Notes under the pieces: model-generated | The model's input: only the letters and a program-made list of their open reading frames with translations | Database searches by the model: none | Told to the model about the DNA's origin: nothing | Shown here: piece by piece, positions 29,365 through 38,626 of the stretch | Numbering within the stretch: the first letter of the stretch is position 1 | Layout of the letters: every line of letters starts with the position of its first letter | Made by a program: the position numbers and the translations under genes | From: Gallionella sp. | Lineage (GTDB): Bacteria; Pseudomonadota; Gammaproteobacteria; Burkholderiales; Gallionellaceae | Direction: 5' to 3' | NCBI GenBank assembly: GCA_023229845.1 | Contig: JALNYK010000022.1 | Span: 1 to 52,508, forward strand | Length of the DNA stretch: 52,508 nucleotides

Positions 29365-31257
29365 TCAGCGATTGGGGGCAATCTCGCCCAGAATATCCAG
29401 CAGCGGTCCCAAGTGTTGTTCATAACGTCGCCAACGTTCCATTGACGAGCGGTAAATAGGCCGCCGCACCTGAGCTATGCTTGCTGTCCTGACCGAGCGG
29501 CCATTGTTTTGAAAATTCATGCAGGCATCGTCCCATTTCAGTCCGCAATATTCGATCAGTCTGCGTGTTTGTGTTTCCTGGTCTGATACGACATCCTCGT
29601 AATTCACCTCGATGAATGCTCCGTTCGGTAGCACTTTGCGCCAGTGCTCCATCAGGCGGAGATAGTCGAGGTAGTAGCGGCCTAGCTCCTCCAAGTCGTA
29701 GGAGAAATCCATTCTGCCCTGGAATAGCTGGGTGAGGCAGGAGACGCAGGTGTCGAGCGGGTTGCGCCTGACATGGATGATTTTTGCGTTGGGCAGCATT
29801 AAATGGATCAGGCCGACGGCAACGAAATTGACGGGCATCTTGTCGGTGATGCGCAAGGAGTCCGGCGAGTGCCTTTGCAAACGGGATACATATTCACCCC
29901 CCATCGAGGTCAGATATTCCGGGGTGAGTTCTTGCAACGCTTGCGGGAACTTGGTGTCCCCGCCGCCGATTATGCCTGTCGCGATTTCTAGCAAATCGGG
30001 CAATTCTCCTGCGCCATGCACTTCCGGATGGCTGGCGATGATCTGCTCGATCAGGGTGGTGCCGGAACGGGGCATGCCGAGAATGAATACCGGTAGCGCG
30101 GAGGGATTGCCGCTACCGCGCAGTTTTTCCAGCGTTGATGCATTGAAGATATGCGCGACTTCCGCAAAGCTGGCGGACGTCTGTTCGGGTGAATAGTCCA
30201 GCGTGGCGCGTTTCCGGCGTGCGCCTGTCAGGAAATGGGCGAAGGCCGTTTCATGGTGTCCGCAATCGTCCAACCCCTTGCCGAGGGCAAAATTCAGCAT
30301 GGCTGCATCCTGGTCGGTCAGTGCGTTGCCTTTGTTTCTTTCAATTTCGAGCAGCATGGCAAGGTTCTCGTCGCCCTCATTGGCCTTGCCGATTTGCGCA
30401 AGATTGAAGCGGGTCTCGATGTCTTCCGGGTTCGATGCCAGTATTTGTCGATAACAGTCTCCCGCTTCGGCAAAACGTCCTTGCTCGGAAAGGCAGACGC
30501 CCAGCTTGAGGCGCGCTTCAGAGTAGTTCGGGTCTAATGCCACAGCCTTCCTGAAACGAGCCTCGGCATTCTGGGAGCGCCCCTGCACCATATACTGGTA
30601 GCCTAGGCAGTAGTGTCCGCCCGCAAAGTCCGGTTTGATTTCCAGTGCGCGCAACAGGTGGGACTCGGCCTCTTGCAATTTTCCTTCAGCCTTGAGCGCC
30701 AAGCCCAGTCCATAGTATGCCATTGCGTAATCAGGCTTGATTGCAATAGCCTGCCGCAATGCGTTCTGAGCGTCTGGCAAGCGTCCTTGCGCCATGTAGG
30801 CGACATTCAGGTTGTAAAGGATTTCCGTCTGCGCCGGATTAATTTTCAGTGCTCGCAGGAACGTCGCCTCGGCCTCGTGCAGTTTTCCTTGGGCTGTAAG
30901 AACAACGCCTAATTGATTGTGCAATTCCATATCGGCGGGCAATAGCGAGGCGGCCTTTTGCAAGGCAGATAATGCGTCTTTCCCCTGCATCAGCAAGCAA
31001 AATCCCAGAATTTTCCAGGCGAGTCCGGTATCTGGATGTGATTTGGTTATTCTGCGCGTCCCGGCTTCAGCTTCTACAGCGCGCCCGGCATTGAACAGCG
31101 CAATGGCCTGATTGAGTTGCAATGCCAAGCTGGATGCCCCTTGGGTTGTACTGCTGCTCGCATTGGGAGTGTGTTCGCGCTCGTATCGATCTTGACAGCA
31201 TTTTTTGAATTTTTTTCCGCTGCCGCAGGGGCATGGATCGTTTCTGCCGGGTTTCAC
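29365..31257 (-). CDS. SEC-C zinc motif, TPR array and sulfotransferase fusion
   Basis: Encodes 630 residues in three parts. Residues 1-22 are a SEC-C zinc-binding motif (NDPCPCGSGKKFKKCC; C9, C11, C20, C21), otherwise found at the C-terminus of SecA. Residues about 45-290 are a row of tetratricopeptide repeats (NLNVAYMAQGRLPDAQNALRQA, GLGLALKAEGKLQEAESHLLRA and others). Residues about 365-600 are a sulfotransferase domain with the 5'-phosphosulfate loop FILGMPRSGTTLIEQII and the 3'-phosphate motif IHVRRNPLDTCVSC. It probably transfers sulfate from PAPS to a protein or glycan; the target is unknown. It has no signal peptide. It is upstream of cyc2 on the same strand but 180 bp away. Confidence 0.9.
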   Translation of the reverse strand: MKPGRNDPCPCGSGKKFKKCCQDRYEREHTPNASSSTTQGASSLALQLNQAIALFNAGRAVEAEAGTRRITKSHPDTGLAWKILGFCLLMQGKDALSALQKAASLLPADMELHNQLGVVLTAQGKLHEAEATFLRALKINPAQTEILYNLNVAYMAQGRLPDAQNALRQAIAIKPDYAMAYYGLGLALKAEGKLQEAESHLLRALEIKPDFAGGHYCLGYQYMVQGRSQNAEARFRKAVALDPNYSEARLKLGVCLSEQGRFAEAGDCYRQILASNPEDIETRFNLAQIGKANEGDENLAMLLEIERNKGNALTDQDAAMLNFALGKGLDDCGHHETAFAHFLTGARRKRATLDYSPEQTSASFAEVAHIFNASTLEKLRGSGNPSALPVFILGMPRSGTTLIEQIIASHPEVHGAGELPDLLEIATGIIGGGDTKFPQALQELTPEYLTSMGGEYVSRLQRHSPDSLRITDKMPVNFVAVGLIHLMLPNAKIIHVRRNPLDTCVSCLTQLFQGRMDFSYDLEELGRYYLDYLRLMEHWRKVLPNGAFIEVNYEDVVSDQETQTRRLIEYCGLKWDDACMNFQNNGRSVRTASIAQVRRPIYRSSMERWRRYEQHLGPLLDILGEIAPNR

Positions 31258-31333
31258 GTTGCTTGTCCTTTGGTTTAGTTCGTCGGCCGGGATTTTATCG
31301 CATCAGCACTATTCTGCTCTTTGCGTACTTGTA

Positions 31334-31360
31334 TTAATCATGCTTAATCACTATGATTAA
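31334..31360 (+). promoter_or_regulatory. candidate operator of the ParDE-like pair
   Basis: The inverted repeat TTAATCAT (31334-31341) - 11 bp - ATGATTAA (31353-31360) lies 32 bp before the antitoxin start, with an additional TTAATCA between the arms. A ribbon-helix-helix antitoxin dimer would bind such spaced half-sites for autorepression. Confidence 0.5.
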
Positions 31361-31392
31361 AAATCATAAATCGCTATGCGATGGGAGCCAAA

Positions 31393-31653
31393 ATGAATAC
31401 AAAAGTGCTTACTGCTCATGTTCCTGTTTCTCTCGCGGAGAAGGTCGATCAAATCGCGGCTCGAATGGAGCGTTCGCGTGGCTGGATTATGAAGCAGGCT
31501 TTGTCTGCATGGGTGGATCAAGAGGAGGAGCGTCGAAGAATGACGCTTGAGGCGATGGCGGATATAGAAGCCGGTCAGGTCATCGAGCATCAGTCGGTGC
31601 AAGCTTGGGCAGAAAGCCTCGGTTCAGATAAGCCGTTGTCGGCGCCACGCTGA
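31393..31653 (+). CDS. ribbon-helix-helix (CopG/ParD-like) antitoxin
   Basis: Encodes 86 residues from MNTKVLTAHVPVSLAEKVDQIAARMERSRGWIMKQALSAWVDQEEERR. The short beta strand (KVLTAHVP) and two helices form the RHH DNA-binding fold. The tail (AMADIEAGQVIEHQSVQAWAESLGS) resembles the toxin-neutralising part of StbD/ParD-type proteins. GGGAG six bases ahead favours ATG 31393 over ATG 31381. Its stop overlaps the toxin start (TGATG). Confidence 0.88.
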   Translation: MNTKVLTAHVPVSLAEKVDQIAARMERSRGWIMKQALSAWVDQEEERRRMTLEAMADIEAGQVIEHQSVQAWAESLGSDKPLSAPR

Positions 31654-31928
31654 TGGAATTGAAATGGACCAGCAAGGCGCTGTCCGATTTGGTCAGGCTG
31701 TACGAGTTTCTGTCGCCGGTAAATCGGCAAGCTGCTGTGGCTACCGTTCAAACATTGACTGCCGCGCCGGCAAAACTTCTGACTCAGCCTCGTATTGGAG
31801 AGTCGCTGGATGAGTTCGCTCCACGTGAGGTTCGTCGAATTCTTGTTGGGCATTATGAAGTGCGTTACGAAATTCAGCATTCGACAATTTATGTGCTGAG
31901 GCTGTGGCGTACGCGAGAAAACCGGTAG
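31653..31928 (+). CDS. RelE/ParE-family toxin
   Basis: Encodes 91 residues: MELKWTSKALSDLVRLYEFLSPVNRQAA, RIGESLDEFAPREVRRILVGHYEVRYEI, then IYVLRLWRTRENR. Both the length and the pattern ('R.I.vg.Y.vrYei....i.vLRv.H.re.R') are typical of ParE/RelE toxins, here with W in place of the usual His near the C-terminus. ParE types poison gyrase and RelE types cut mRNA; the sequence does not decide which. It is translationally coupled to the antitoxin upstream. Confidence 0.9.
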   Translation: MELKWTSKALSDLVRLYEFLSPVNRQAAVATVQTLTAAPAKLLTQPRIGESLDEFAPREVRRILVGHYEVRYEIQHSTIYVLRLWRTRENR

Positions 31929-32064
31929 TGGGCACATATCGCTTGCCGGACTGCGCCTCCTCGCTCTCGTGCGCTCATGCGTCGTGAATGGGCGGCATGT
32001 TAGAATGCGCGCCTTTCAGATTTCGAGCTTTTACAGATTTTCTTTACCTTTAGGGATATTTGCC

Positions 32065-33312
<1,248 letters not shown>

Positions 33313-33317
33313 AGCGT

Positions 33318-33398
33318 GAAGGGGGAAGAGGGAAGGGAGAAGGGTAAAAGCAACTGCGCCGCCCTTATCCCTTATCCCTTCCCCCTTATCCCTTCCCC
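33318..33398. repeat. purine/pyrimidine inverted repeat between glyA and nrdR
   Basis: A GAAGGGGGAAGAGGGAAGGG strand on the left faces a run of CCCTTATCCCTT units on the right, forming an imperfect large hairpin. It extends exactly to the nrdR ATG at 33399, so no normal ribosome site remains. Confidence 0.75.
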
Positions 33399-33881
33399 AT
33401 GAGATGCCCCTTCTGTAAAGGCGTAGACACCCAGGTGGTGGATACTCGCGAAAGCGAGGAGGGCGACAGCATCCGTCGCCGCCGCCGCTGCCTGTCGTGC
33501 GACAAGCGTTTCACCACCTATGAGACGGTGGAGCTGCGCATGCCGCAGGTGGTCAAGCAGAACGGCATACGCAGCGAGTTCAATGCGGACAAGCTGCGCA
33601 CCAGTTTCACCCGCGCGCTGCATAAGCGCCCGGTGCCGACAGAGCTGGTGGATGCGGCGATCGACCATGTCACGCAGAAGATATTCGCGCTCGGCGAGCG
33701 CGAGATCGGTTCGCGCCAGATCGGCGAGATGGTGATGAAGGAACTGCTCAAGCTCGACAAGGTCGCTTATATCCGCTTTGCCTCGGTGTACAAGAGCTTC
33801 GAGGACGTCGACGATTTCGCCGATGCGGTGAATGCGGTGCGCAAGTCGCCGGTGCGGCGCGCGGCGGTGAAGAAAACCTGA
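33399..33881 (+). CDS. nrdR: NrdR transcriptional repressor of ribonucleotide reductase
   Basis: Encodes 160 residues. The N-terminal zinc ribbon MRCPFCKGVDTQVVDTR...RRRRRCLSCDKRFTTYE (CPFC and CLSC) is followed by an ATP-cone (about 49-139: VVKQNGIRSEFNADKLRTSFTRALHKRPV). ATP/dATP binding in the cone controls repression at NrdR boxes in front of nrd genes. The start codon is fixed by the MRCPFC motif. No purine-rich Shine-Dalgarno precedes it because a C-rich repeat ends directly at the ATG. It starts 86 bp after glyA and 2 bp separate its stop from ribD. Confidence 0.97.
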   Translation: MRCPFCKGVDTQVVDTRESEEGDSIRRRRRCLSCDKRFTTYETVELRMPQVVKQNGIRSEFNADKLRTSFTRALHKRPVPTELVDAAIDHVTQKIFALGEREIGSRQIGEMVMKELLKLDKVAYIRFASVYKSFEDVDDFADAVNAVRKSPVRRAAVKKT

Positions 33882-33883
33882 TC

Positions 33884-34972
33884 ATGGCGGACGCCGCAGA
33901 CAGCCGCTGGATGGCGCAGGCGCTACGGCTGGCCGAGCGCGGCCTGTACACCACCAGCCCGAATCCGCGCGTTGGCTGTGTGCTGGTGAAGGATGGCGCG
34001 GTCATAGGTGTAGGTTGGCACGAGCGAGCCGGCGAGCCGCATGCCGAGGTGCATGCGTTGCGCGAGGCGAAAGATGCGGCGCGGGGCGCGACTGCCTACG
34101 TGACGCTGGAGCCTTGCAGTCACCACGGGCGCACGCCGCCCTGTGCGGATGCGCTGATCGCCGCGGGCGTTTCGCGTGTCGTCGTCGCGATGCAGGACCC
34201 TAACCCTTTGGTCGCGGGGCAGGGCATCGCAAGGTTGAGTGCGGCGGGAATCGAAGTCGAATGCGGTTTGATGGAAGCTGCGGCGCGCGAATTGAATATC
34301 GGTTTTTGTTCGCGCATGACGCGCGGCAGGCCGTGGGTCAGGAGCAAGATCGGCATGAGTCTGGACGGGCGCACCGCGCTGGCCAACGGCGTCAGCCAGT
34401 GGATCACCGGCGCTGCGGCGCGGCAGGATGTGCAGCGCTGGCGTGCGCGATCCTGTGCGGTGTTGACCGGAGCAGGCACGGTGCTGGCGGACGATGCGCA
34501 ACTGAATGTGCGCAGTGTGGAAACACCGCGCCAGCCGTTGCGTGTGGTGCTGGACAGCGAGTTGCAAATGTCGCCGTCTGCACGCATCTTGCAGGACGGC
34601 GGAGTGGTGATCTACACCGCTGTGCAGGATGCGGAAAAGATCGCCGCGCTGGAGCAGATGGGCGCGACGGTCTGTTTGTCGCCGGATGCGGCGGGGCAGG
34701 TTGATCTGGATGCCGCGCTGAGCGACCTCGCGCGGCGCGGTTGCAACGAGCTGCTGGTGGAAGCGGGCAGCACGCTGAACGGTGCGCTGCTCAAGGCAGG
34801 GTTGGTGGATGAGTTGTTGCTGTATGTCGCGCCGCAGTTGCTGGGCGATGCGGCGCGTGGCATTGCAGCATTGGGCGAGTTGACCGCGCTGGATCAACGC
34901 GTCGATCTCGAATGGCAGGATGTGCGCCAGGTCGGCAACGACCTGCGCATCACGGCGAGGGTTAAAAACTAG
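33884..34972 (+). CDS. ribD: bifunctional riboflavin deaminase/reductase RibD
   Basis: Encodes 362 residues. The N-terminal cytidine-deaminase-type domain has the zinc signature HAEVHAL and PCSHHGRTPPC (about 48-85) and SPNPRVGCVLV. The C-terminal reductase domain starts near GRPWVRSKIGMSLDGRTAL and includes LLVEAGSTLNGALLKAGLVDELLLYVAP. It performs steps 2 and 3 of riboflavin synthesis. It begins 2 bp after nrdR, so translation is coupled. No FMN riboswitch can fit between the two genes. Confidence 0.97.
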   Translation: MADAADSRWMAQALRLAERGLYTTSPNPRVGCVLVKDGAVIGVGWHERAGEPHAEVHALREAKDAARGATAYVTLEPCSHHGRTPPCADALIAAGVSRVVVAMQDPNPLVAGQGIARLSAAGIEVECGLMEAAARELNIGFCSRMTRGRPWVRSKIGMSLDGRTALANGVSQWITGAAARQDVQRWRARSCAVLTGAGTVLADDAQLNVRSVETPRQPLRVVLDSELQMSPSARILQDGGVVIYTAVQDAEKIAALEQMGATVCLSPDAAGQVDLDAALSDLARRGCNELLVEAGSTLNGALLKAGLVDELLLYVAPQLLGDAARGIAALGELTALDQRVDLEWQDVRQVGNDLRITARVKN

Positions 34973-34990
34973 GCGTAAAGGAGTTTAGGT

Positions 34991-35596
34991 ATGTTCAGCG
35001 GCATCATTGCAGATGTAGGTGTTATCAAGCGCGCTCAGGATCGCGAAGGCGGCCTGCGCCTGACCGTGGCGACCGAAGCGCTCGGCATGGACGATGTGCA
35101 ACTCGGCGATAGCATCGCGGTGAACGGCGTATGCCTGACCGTGGTCGCGATTGAAGGTAACGACTTTACGGTCGATGTGTCGCGCGAGACGTTGAACTGC
35201 ACCGTCGGGCTGGAGCGGCAGGGCGGACGCGTCAATCTGGAAAAGGCCTTGCGCCTGTCGGACAGGCTGGGCGGCCATCTGGTCAGCGGCCATGTCGACG
35301 GCGTCGGTGTAGTGGAGGCCTTCGACGATATCGGCGAGAGCTGGAAACTGGTGGTGCGCGCGCCGCAAGAACTGGCGAAATTCATCGCACTGAAAGGCTC
35401 GATCACCATCAATGGCGTCAGCCTCACTGTCAACGAGGTGGATGGCGCGGTGTTCAACATCAATCTGATACCGCACACGCTGAAGATGACGATGCTGAAC
35501 GAGTTGAAGGCCGGGGCGCGCGTGAATCTGGAAATCGATCTGATCGCGCGCTATGTGGAACGCATGATGTATGCAGAGAAAGAGCAAACCAAATGA
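34991..35596 (+). CDS. ribE: riboflavin synthase, alpha subunit
   Basis: Encodes 201 residues made of two lumazine-binding repeats: MFSGIIADVGVIKRA...DSIAVNGVCLTVV and, from about residue 98, HLVSGHVDGVGVV...GSITINGVSLTVNEV. A homotrimer dismutates two 6,7-dimethyl-8-ribityllumazine molecules into riboflavin. A very good ribosome site (AAAGGAG) lies 7 bp before ATG 34991. The stop overlaps the ribBX start by 4 bp (ATGA). Confidence 0.97.
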   Translation: MFSGIIADVGVIKRAQDREGGLRLTVATEALGMDDVQLGDSIAVNGVCLTVVAIEGNDFTVDVSRETLNCTVGLERQGGRVNLEKALRLSDRLGGHLVSGHVDGVGVVEAFDDIGESWKLVVRAPQELAKFIALKGSITINGVSLTVNEVDGAVFNINLIPHTLKMTMLNELKAGARVNLEIDLIARYVERMMYAEKEQTK

Positions 35597-36693
35597 CTGA
35601 CGTAGCACCGATACAAGAAATCATCGAAGAGATACGCGCCGGGCGCATGGTCGTGCTGGTGGATGAGGAGGATCGCGAGAACGAGGGCGATCTGGTGTTC
35701 GCCGCCGAGTTCGTCACGCCGGAGATGGTCAATTTCATGGCCAAGCACGGGCGCGGGCTGATCTGCCTGACGCTGACGCAAGCGCATTGCGCGCAGCTCA
35801 AACTCCCGCTGATGGTCAGCGAAAACGGCCTGCCGCTGGCGACCAATTTCACCGTTTCCATCGAGGCGGCGACCGGCGTGACTACCGGCATCTCGGCGGC
35901 GGACCGCGCGCGCACGATACAGGCGGCCGCGAACAAGAACGCCAAGCCTGCCGACATCGTGCAGCCCGGCCATATCTTCCCGCTGCGCGCACAGAACGGC
36001 GGCGTGCTGGTGCGCGCAGGCCACACCGAGGCGGGCTGCGACCTCGCGCAACTGGCCGGGCTGACGCCGGCTTCGGTGATCTGCGAGATACTCAAGGACG
36101 ACGGCGAGATGGCGCGCCTGCCCGACCTGATTCCGTTCGCGAAACAGCATGGGCTGAAGATAGGCACCATCGCCGACCTGATCGAATACCGCATCCACAA
36201 CGAGACGCTGATCGAGCGCGTCGCGCGCCGCAAGGTGCAGACCGCCTACGGTGAGCTCGACCTGGTGACCTATACCGACAAGACCACTCAGCGCACGCAT
36301 CTGGCGCTGGTCAAGGGCGACATCCAGCCGCAGAACGAAACGCTGGTGCGCGTGCACGAGCCGCTGTCGGTGATGGATTTCCTCGAACAAGCCAGCTATC
36401 CGAACTCCACCAGCGTGCATGCCGCGCTGACGCGCATCGCCGCGTCGCCGGCCGGCGTGCTGGTGCTGATGCATCACGACGAGACCTCGGCCAGCCTGCT
36501 GGCTCGCGCCGCAGCGAAACCGGAGGCGCAACATGCGCAGTGGGACCCGCGCAATTACGGTATCGGCGCGCAGATACTGCGCGACCTCAACGTCGGCAAG
36601 ATGTGCCTGATCGCCACCCCGCGCAAGCTGCCGAGCATGACCGGCTTCGGCCTGGAAGTGGTGCGTTACTGTCAAAACAAGGAAAAGCAATGA
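35593..36693 (+). CDS. ribB: DHBP synthase with degenerate GTP cyclohydrolase II domain (RibBX)
   Basis: Encodes 366 residues. The N-terminal 200 residues are an intact 3,4-dihydroxy-2-butanone-4-phosphate synthase: VDEEDRENEGDLVFAAEFV, KHGRGLICLTLT, HIFPLRAQNGGVLVRAGHTEA. The C-terminal half is GCH II-like at its ends (YGELDLVTY; NYGIGAQILRDLNVGKM). It lacks the zinc-cysteine motif, reading VHEPLSVMDFLEQASYPNSTSVHAALTRI, and the catalytic QEGRG stretch is replaced by MHHDETSAS. It therefore probably cannot hydrolyse GTP. Such 'RibBX' proteins are known in proteobacteria with a separate ribA elsewhere. It lies inside the ribE-ribBX-ribH operon. Confidence 0.95.
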   Translation: MTDVAPIQEIIEEIRAGRMVVLVDEEDRENEGDLVFAAEFVTPEMVNFMAKHGRGLICLTLTQAHCAQLKLPLMVSENGLPLATNFTVSIEAATGVTTGISAADRARTIQAAANKNAKPADIVQPGHIFPLRAQNGGVLVRAGHTEAGCDLAQLAGLTPASVICEILKDDGEMARLPDLIPFAKQHGLKIGTIADLIEYRIHNETLIERVARRKVQTAYGELDLVTYTDKTTQRTHLALVKGDIQPQNETLVRVHEPLSVMDFLEQASYPNSTSVHAALTRIAASPAGVLVLMHHDETSASLLARAAAKPEAQHAQWDPRNYGIGAQILRDLNVGKMCLIATPRKLPSMTGFGLEVVRYCQNKEKQ

Positions 36694-37142
36694 AAGAACT
36701 GGAGAAGAATCTGGACGGCAAGGGCATGCGCATCGGCATCGTGCAGAGCCGCTTTAATACCGAAGTGTGCGAAGGCCTGCTGGGCGCGTGCCGTGCGCAA
36801 CTGGTGCAGCATGGCGTTGCCGAAGACGACATCACGTTGGCGACCGTGCCCGGCGCGCTGGAGATCCCGTTGGTGCTGCTGAGCATGGCCGAGACCGGCG
36901 AATACGATGCGCTGATCGCGCTGGGTGCGGTGATACGCGGCGATACCTACCACTTCGAAGTGGTGTCGAACGAATCGGCGCGCTGCGTGGGCGACGTGCA
37001 GCTGGTCACCCGCACGCCGATCGCCAATGCGATCCTGACCACCGACACCGACGAACAAGCCATCGCGCGCATGCACATCAAGGGCGGCGAGGCAGCGCAG
37101 GTGGCAATCGAGATGGCCAACCTGCTGCGAGGCCTGGCGTGA
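36690..37142 (+). CDS. ribH: 6,7-dimethyl-8-ribityllumazine synthase
   Basis: Encodes 150 residues. Conserved segments are RIGIVQSRFNTEVCEGLLGAC, the VPGALEIPLVL loop and LGAVIRGDTYHFEVVSNES, which holds the phosphate-binding and catalytic His residues. It condenses DHBP with the pyrimidine intermediate to give lumazine, and typically assembles into pentamers or icosahedra. ATG 36690 overlaps the ribBX stop (ATGA). Its own TGA overlaps the GTG start of nusB. Confidence 0.97.
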   Translation: MKELEKNLDGKGMRIGIVQSRFNTEVCEGLLGACRAQLVQHGVAEDDITLATVPGALEIPLVLLSMAETGEYDALIALGAVIRGDTYHFEVVSNESARCVGDVQLVTRTPIANAILTTDTDEQAIARMHIKGGEAAQVAIEMANLLRGLA

Positions 37143-37594
37143 GCGAGGGCGAAGTCAAAAAGGCTCCGGCCAGCCCGCGCCACCGCGCGCGCGAACTGGC
37201 GCTGCAGGGCATCTACCAGTGGCGCGTCTCCGGCGGCGAGGTGAGCGACATCGAGAAACATACCCTCGGCGAGAAGAATCTCGGCCGCTACGACAAGGCG
37301 ATGTTCTCACGCCTGCTGCAGGGCGCGCTGGCGCAGCACGAGGCTATCGAGGCACTGCTGGTGCCGTATCTGGACAGGCCGATGTCCGAACTCAGTCCGG
37401 TGGAGTTCTCGGTGCTGCTGCTCGGCGCGTTCGAACTGTCGCAGTGCATCGAAGTGCCCTACAAGGTCGTCATCAACGAGGCGGTCGAACTGGCCAAGAC
37501 CTTCGGCGGCACCGACGGCCACAAGTACGTCAACGGCGTGCTCGACAAGCTCGCTCCGCAAGTGCGCGCCGTGGAGTTCGCCGCGCGCAAGTGA
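37139..37594 (+). CDS. nusB: transcription antitermination factor NusB
   Basis: Encodes 151 residues, all-helical: PASPRHRARELALQGIYQWRVSGGE (RNA-binding arginine-rich N-terminus), LSPVEFSVLLLGAFELSQC and PYKVVINEAVELAKTFGGTDGHKYVNGVLDKLA. It binds boxA RNA with NusE (S10) to prevent termination in rRNA operons. Translation begins at GTG 37139, overlapping the ribH stop by 4 bp. A perfect REP doublet follows. Confidence 0.95.
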   Translation: MSEGEVKKAPASPRHRARELALQGIYQWRVSGGEVSDIEKHTLGEKNLGRYDKAMFSRLLQGALAQHEAIEALLVPYLDRPMSELSPVEFSVLLLGAFELSQCIEVPYKVVINEAVELAKTFGGTDGHKYVNGVLDKLAPQVRAVEFAARK

Positions 37595-37607
37595 TATTTG
37601 TAGTTAC

Positions 37608-37679
37608 GTAGGTCGGGTTAGCGTAGCGTAACCCGACATTTCGATGCTCGTCGGGTTACGCTACGCTAACCCGACCTAC
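37608..37679. repeat. perfect REP doublet (72 bp) between nusB and thiL
   Basis: Two 30-bp arms (37608-37637 and 37650-37679) are exact reverse complements around a 12-bp centre. Each arm contains its own hairpin GTCGGGTTA...TAACCCGAC with a GCGTAGCG loop. The outer ends read GTAGGTCGGG / CCCGACCTAC. This is the structure of a REPIN. It stops 5 bp before the thiL ATG. Confidence 0.92.
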
Positions 37680-37684
37680 AATTT

Positions 37685-38626
37685 ATGTCCGAATTCGACC
37701 TGATCCGCCGTTACTTCACCCGCGCCACGCCCGGCGCGGTGCTGGGCGTGGGCGACGACGCCGCATTGCTGCAGCCGACGGCGGGCAAGGTGCTGGCGGT
37801 GTCCACCGACATGCTGGTCAGCGGCACGCATTTCTTCCCCGACGCCGACCCTTATCTGCTTGGTCACAAAACCTTGGCGGTGAATCTGTCCGACCTCGCG
37901 GCGATGGGTGCATCGCCGCGCTGGGCGACGTTGGCGATATCGTTGCCGGCGGCGGACGAGGTCTGGCTGGAGCGGTTCAGCGCGGGATTTTTCGAGCTGG
38001 CGCAGCAGCATGGCGTCGATCTGGTCGGCGGAGACACCACGCGCGGGCCGCTGAATTTATGCGTGACGATCTTCGGCGAAGTGCCGCCGCAGCAGGCGTT
38101 GCGCCGCAGCGGCGCGCAGCCCGGCGACGACATCTGGGTGTCGGGTACGCTGGGCGATGCCGCGCTCGCGCTGGCGCATCTGCAGGGGCGCATCGCCTTG
38201 TCGGAAGCTGATTTTGCCGCCTGCGCGCAACGCCTGCACCAGCCGCAGCCGCGCATCGAACTGGGGCTGGCGCTGCGCGGCGTCGCGAACAGCGCGATCG
38301 ATGTGTCGGACGGCCTGCTGGCCGATCTCGGCCATATCATGGAATGCTCGAACGTCGGCGCGGAGATAGATTTCGATGCGTTGCCGGTGTCGCAGGTGCT
38401 GCGTTCATACTCGCAGCAGAAGCTCGCATTGGCCGGCGGAGACGACTACGAATTGTGCTTCACCGCTCCCGCTGCGCGAGCCTCCGAAGTGCGCGCTATC
38501 GCCGAACGGCTGGGCCTGCCGCTGACGCGCATCGGAAAAATCGTTGCAGGACGCGCCTGCATCGTGCAGGATGCGAACGGCAATCCGCTCAATATCGAAT
38601 CCGAGGGTTATGACCACTTCCGCTGA
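37685..38626 (+). CDS. thiL: thiamine-monophosphate kinase
   Basis: Encodes 313 residues. MSEFDLIRRYFTR, GVGDDAALL, VSTDMLVSGTHF and VNLSDLAAMGA are the conserved N-terminal motifs of the PurM-like kinase fold. DLVGGDTTRGPL and AIDVSDGLLADLGHI follow. It phosphorylates thiamine monophosphate to the diphosphate cofactor. The ATG lies 5 bp beyond a REP doublet and has no recognisable ribosome site. The gene overlaps pgpA by 17 bp; nusB-thiL-pgpA is a conserved order. Confidence 0.96.
   Translation: MSEFDLIRRYFTRATPGAVLGVGDDAALLQPTAGKVLAVSTDMLVSGTHFFPDADPYLLGHKTLAVNLSDLAAMGASPRWATLAISLPAADEVWLERFSAGFFELAQQHGVDLVGGDTTRGPLNLCVTIFGEVPPQQALRRSGAQPGDDIWVSGTLGDAALALAHLQGRIALSEADFAACAQRLHQPQPRIELGLALRGVANSAIDVSDGLLADLGHIMECSNVGAEIDFDALPVSQVLRSYSQQKLALAGGDDYELCFTAPAARASEVRAIAERLGLPLTRIGKIVAGRACIVQDANGNPLNIESEGYDHFR

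Noticed and set aside
33860..34990. Search for an FMN riboswitch in front of the riboflavin genes
   Set aside because: nrdR-ribD are 2 bp apart and ribD-ribE 18 bp, leaving no room. The glyA leader shows no FMN or glycine riboswitch features I could recognise.
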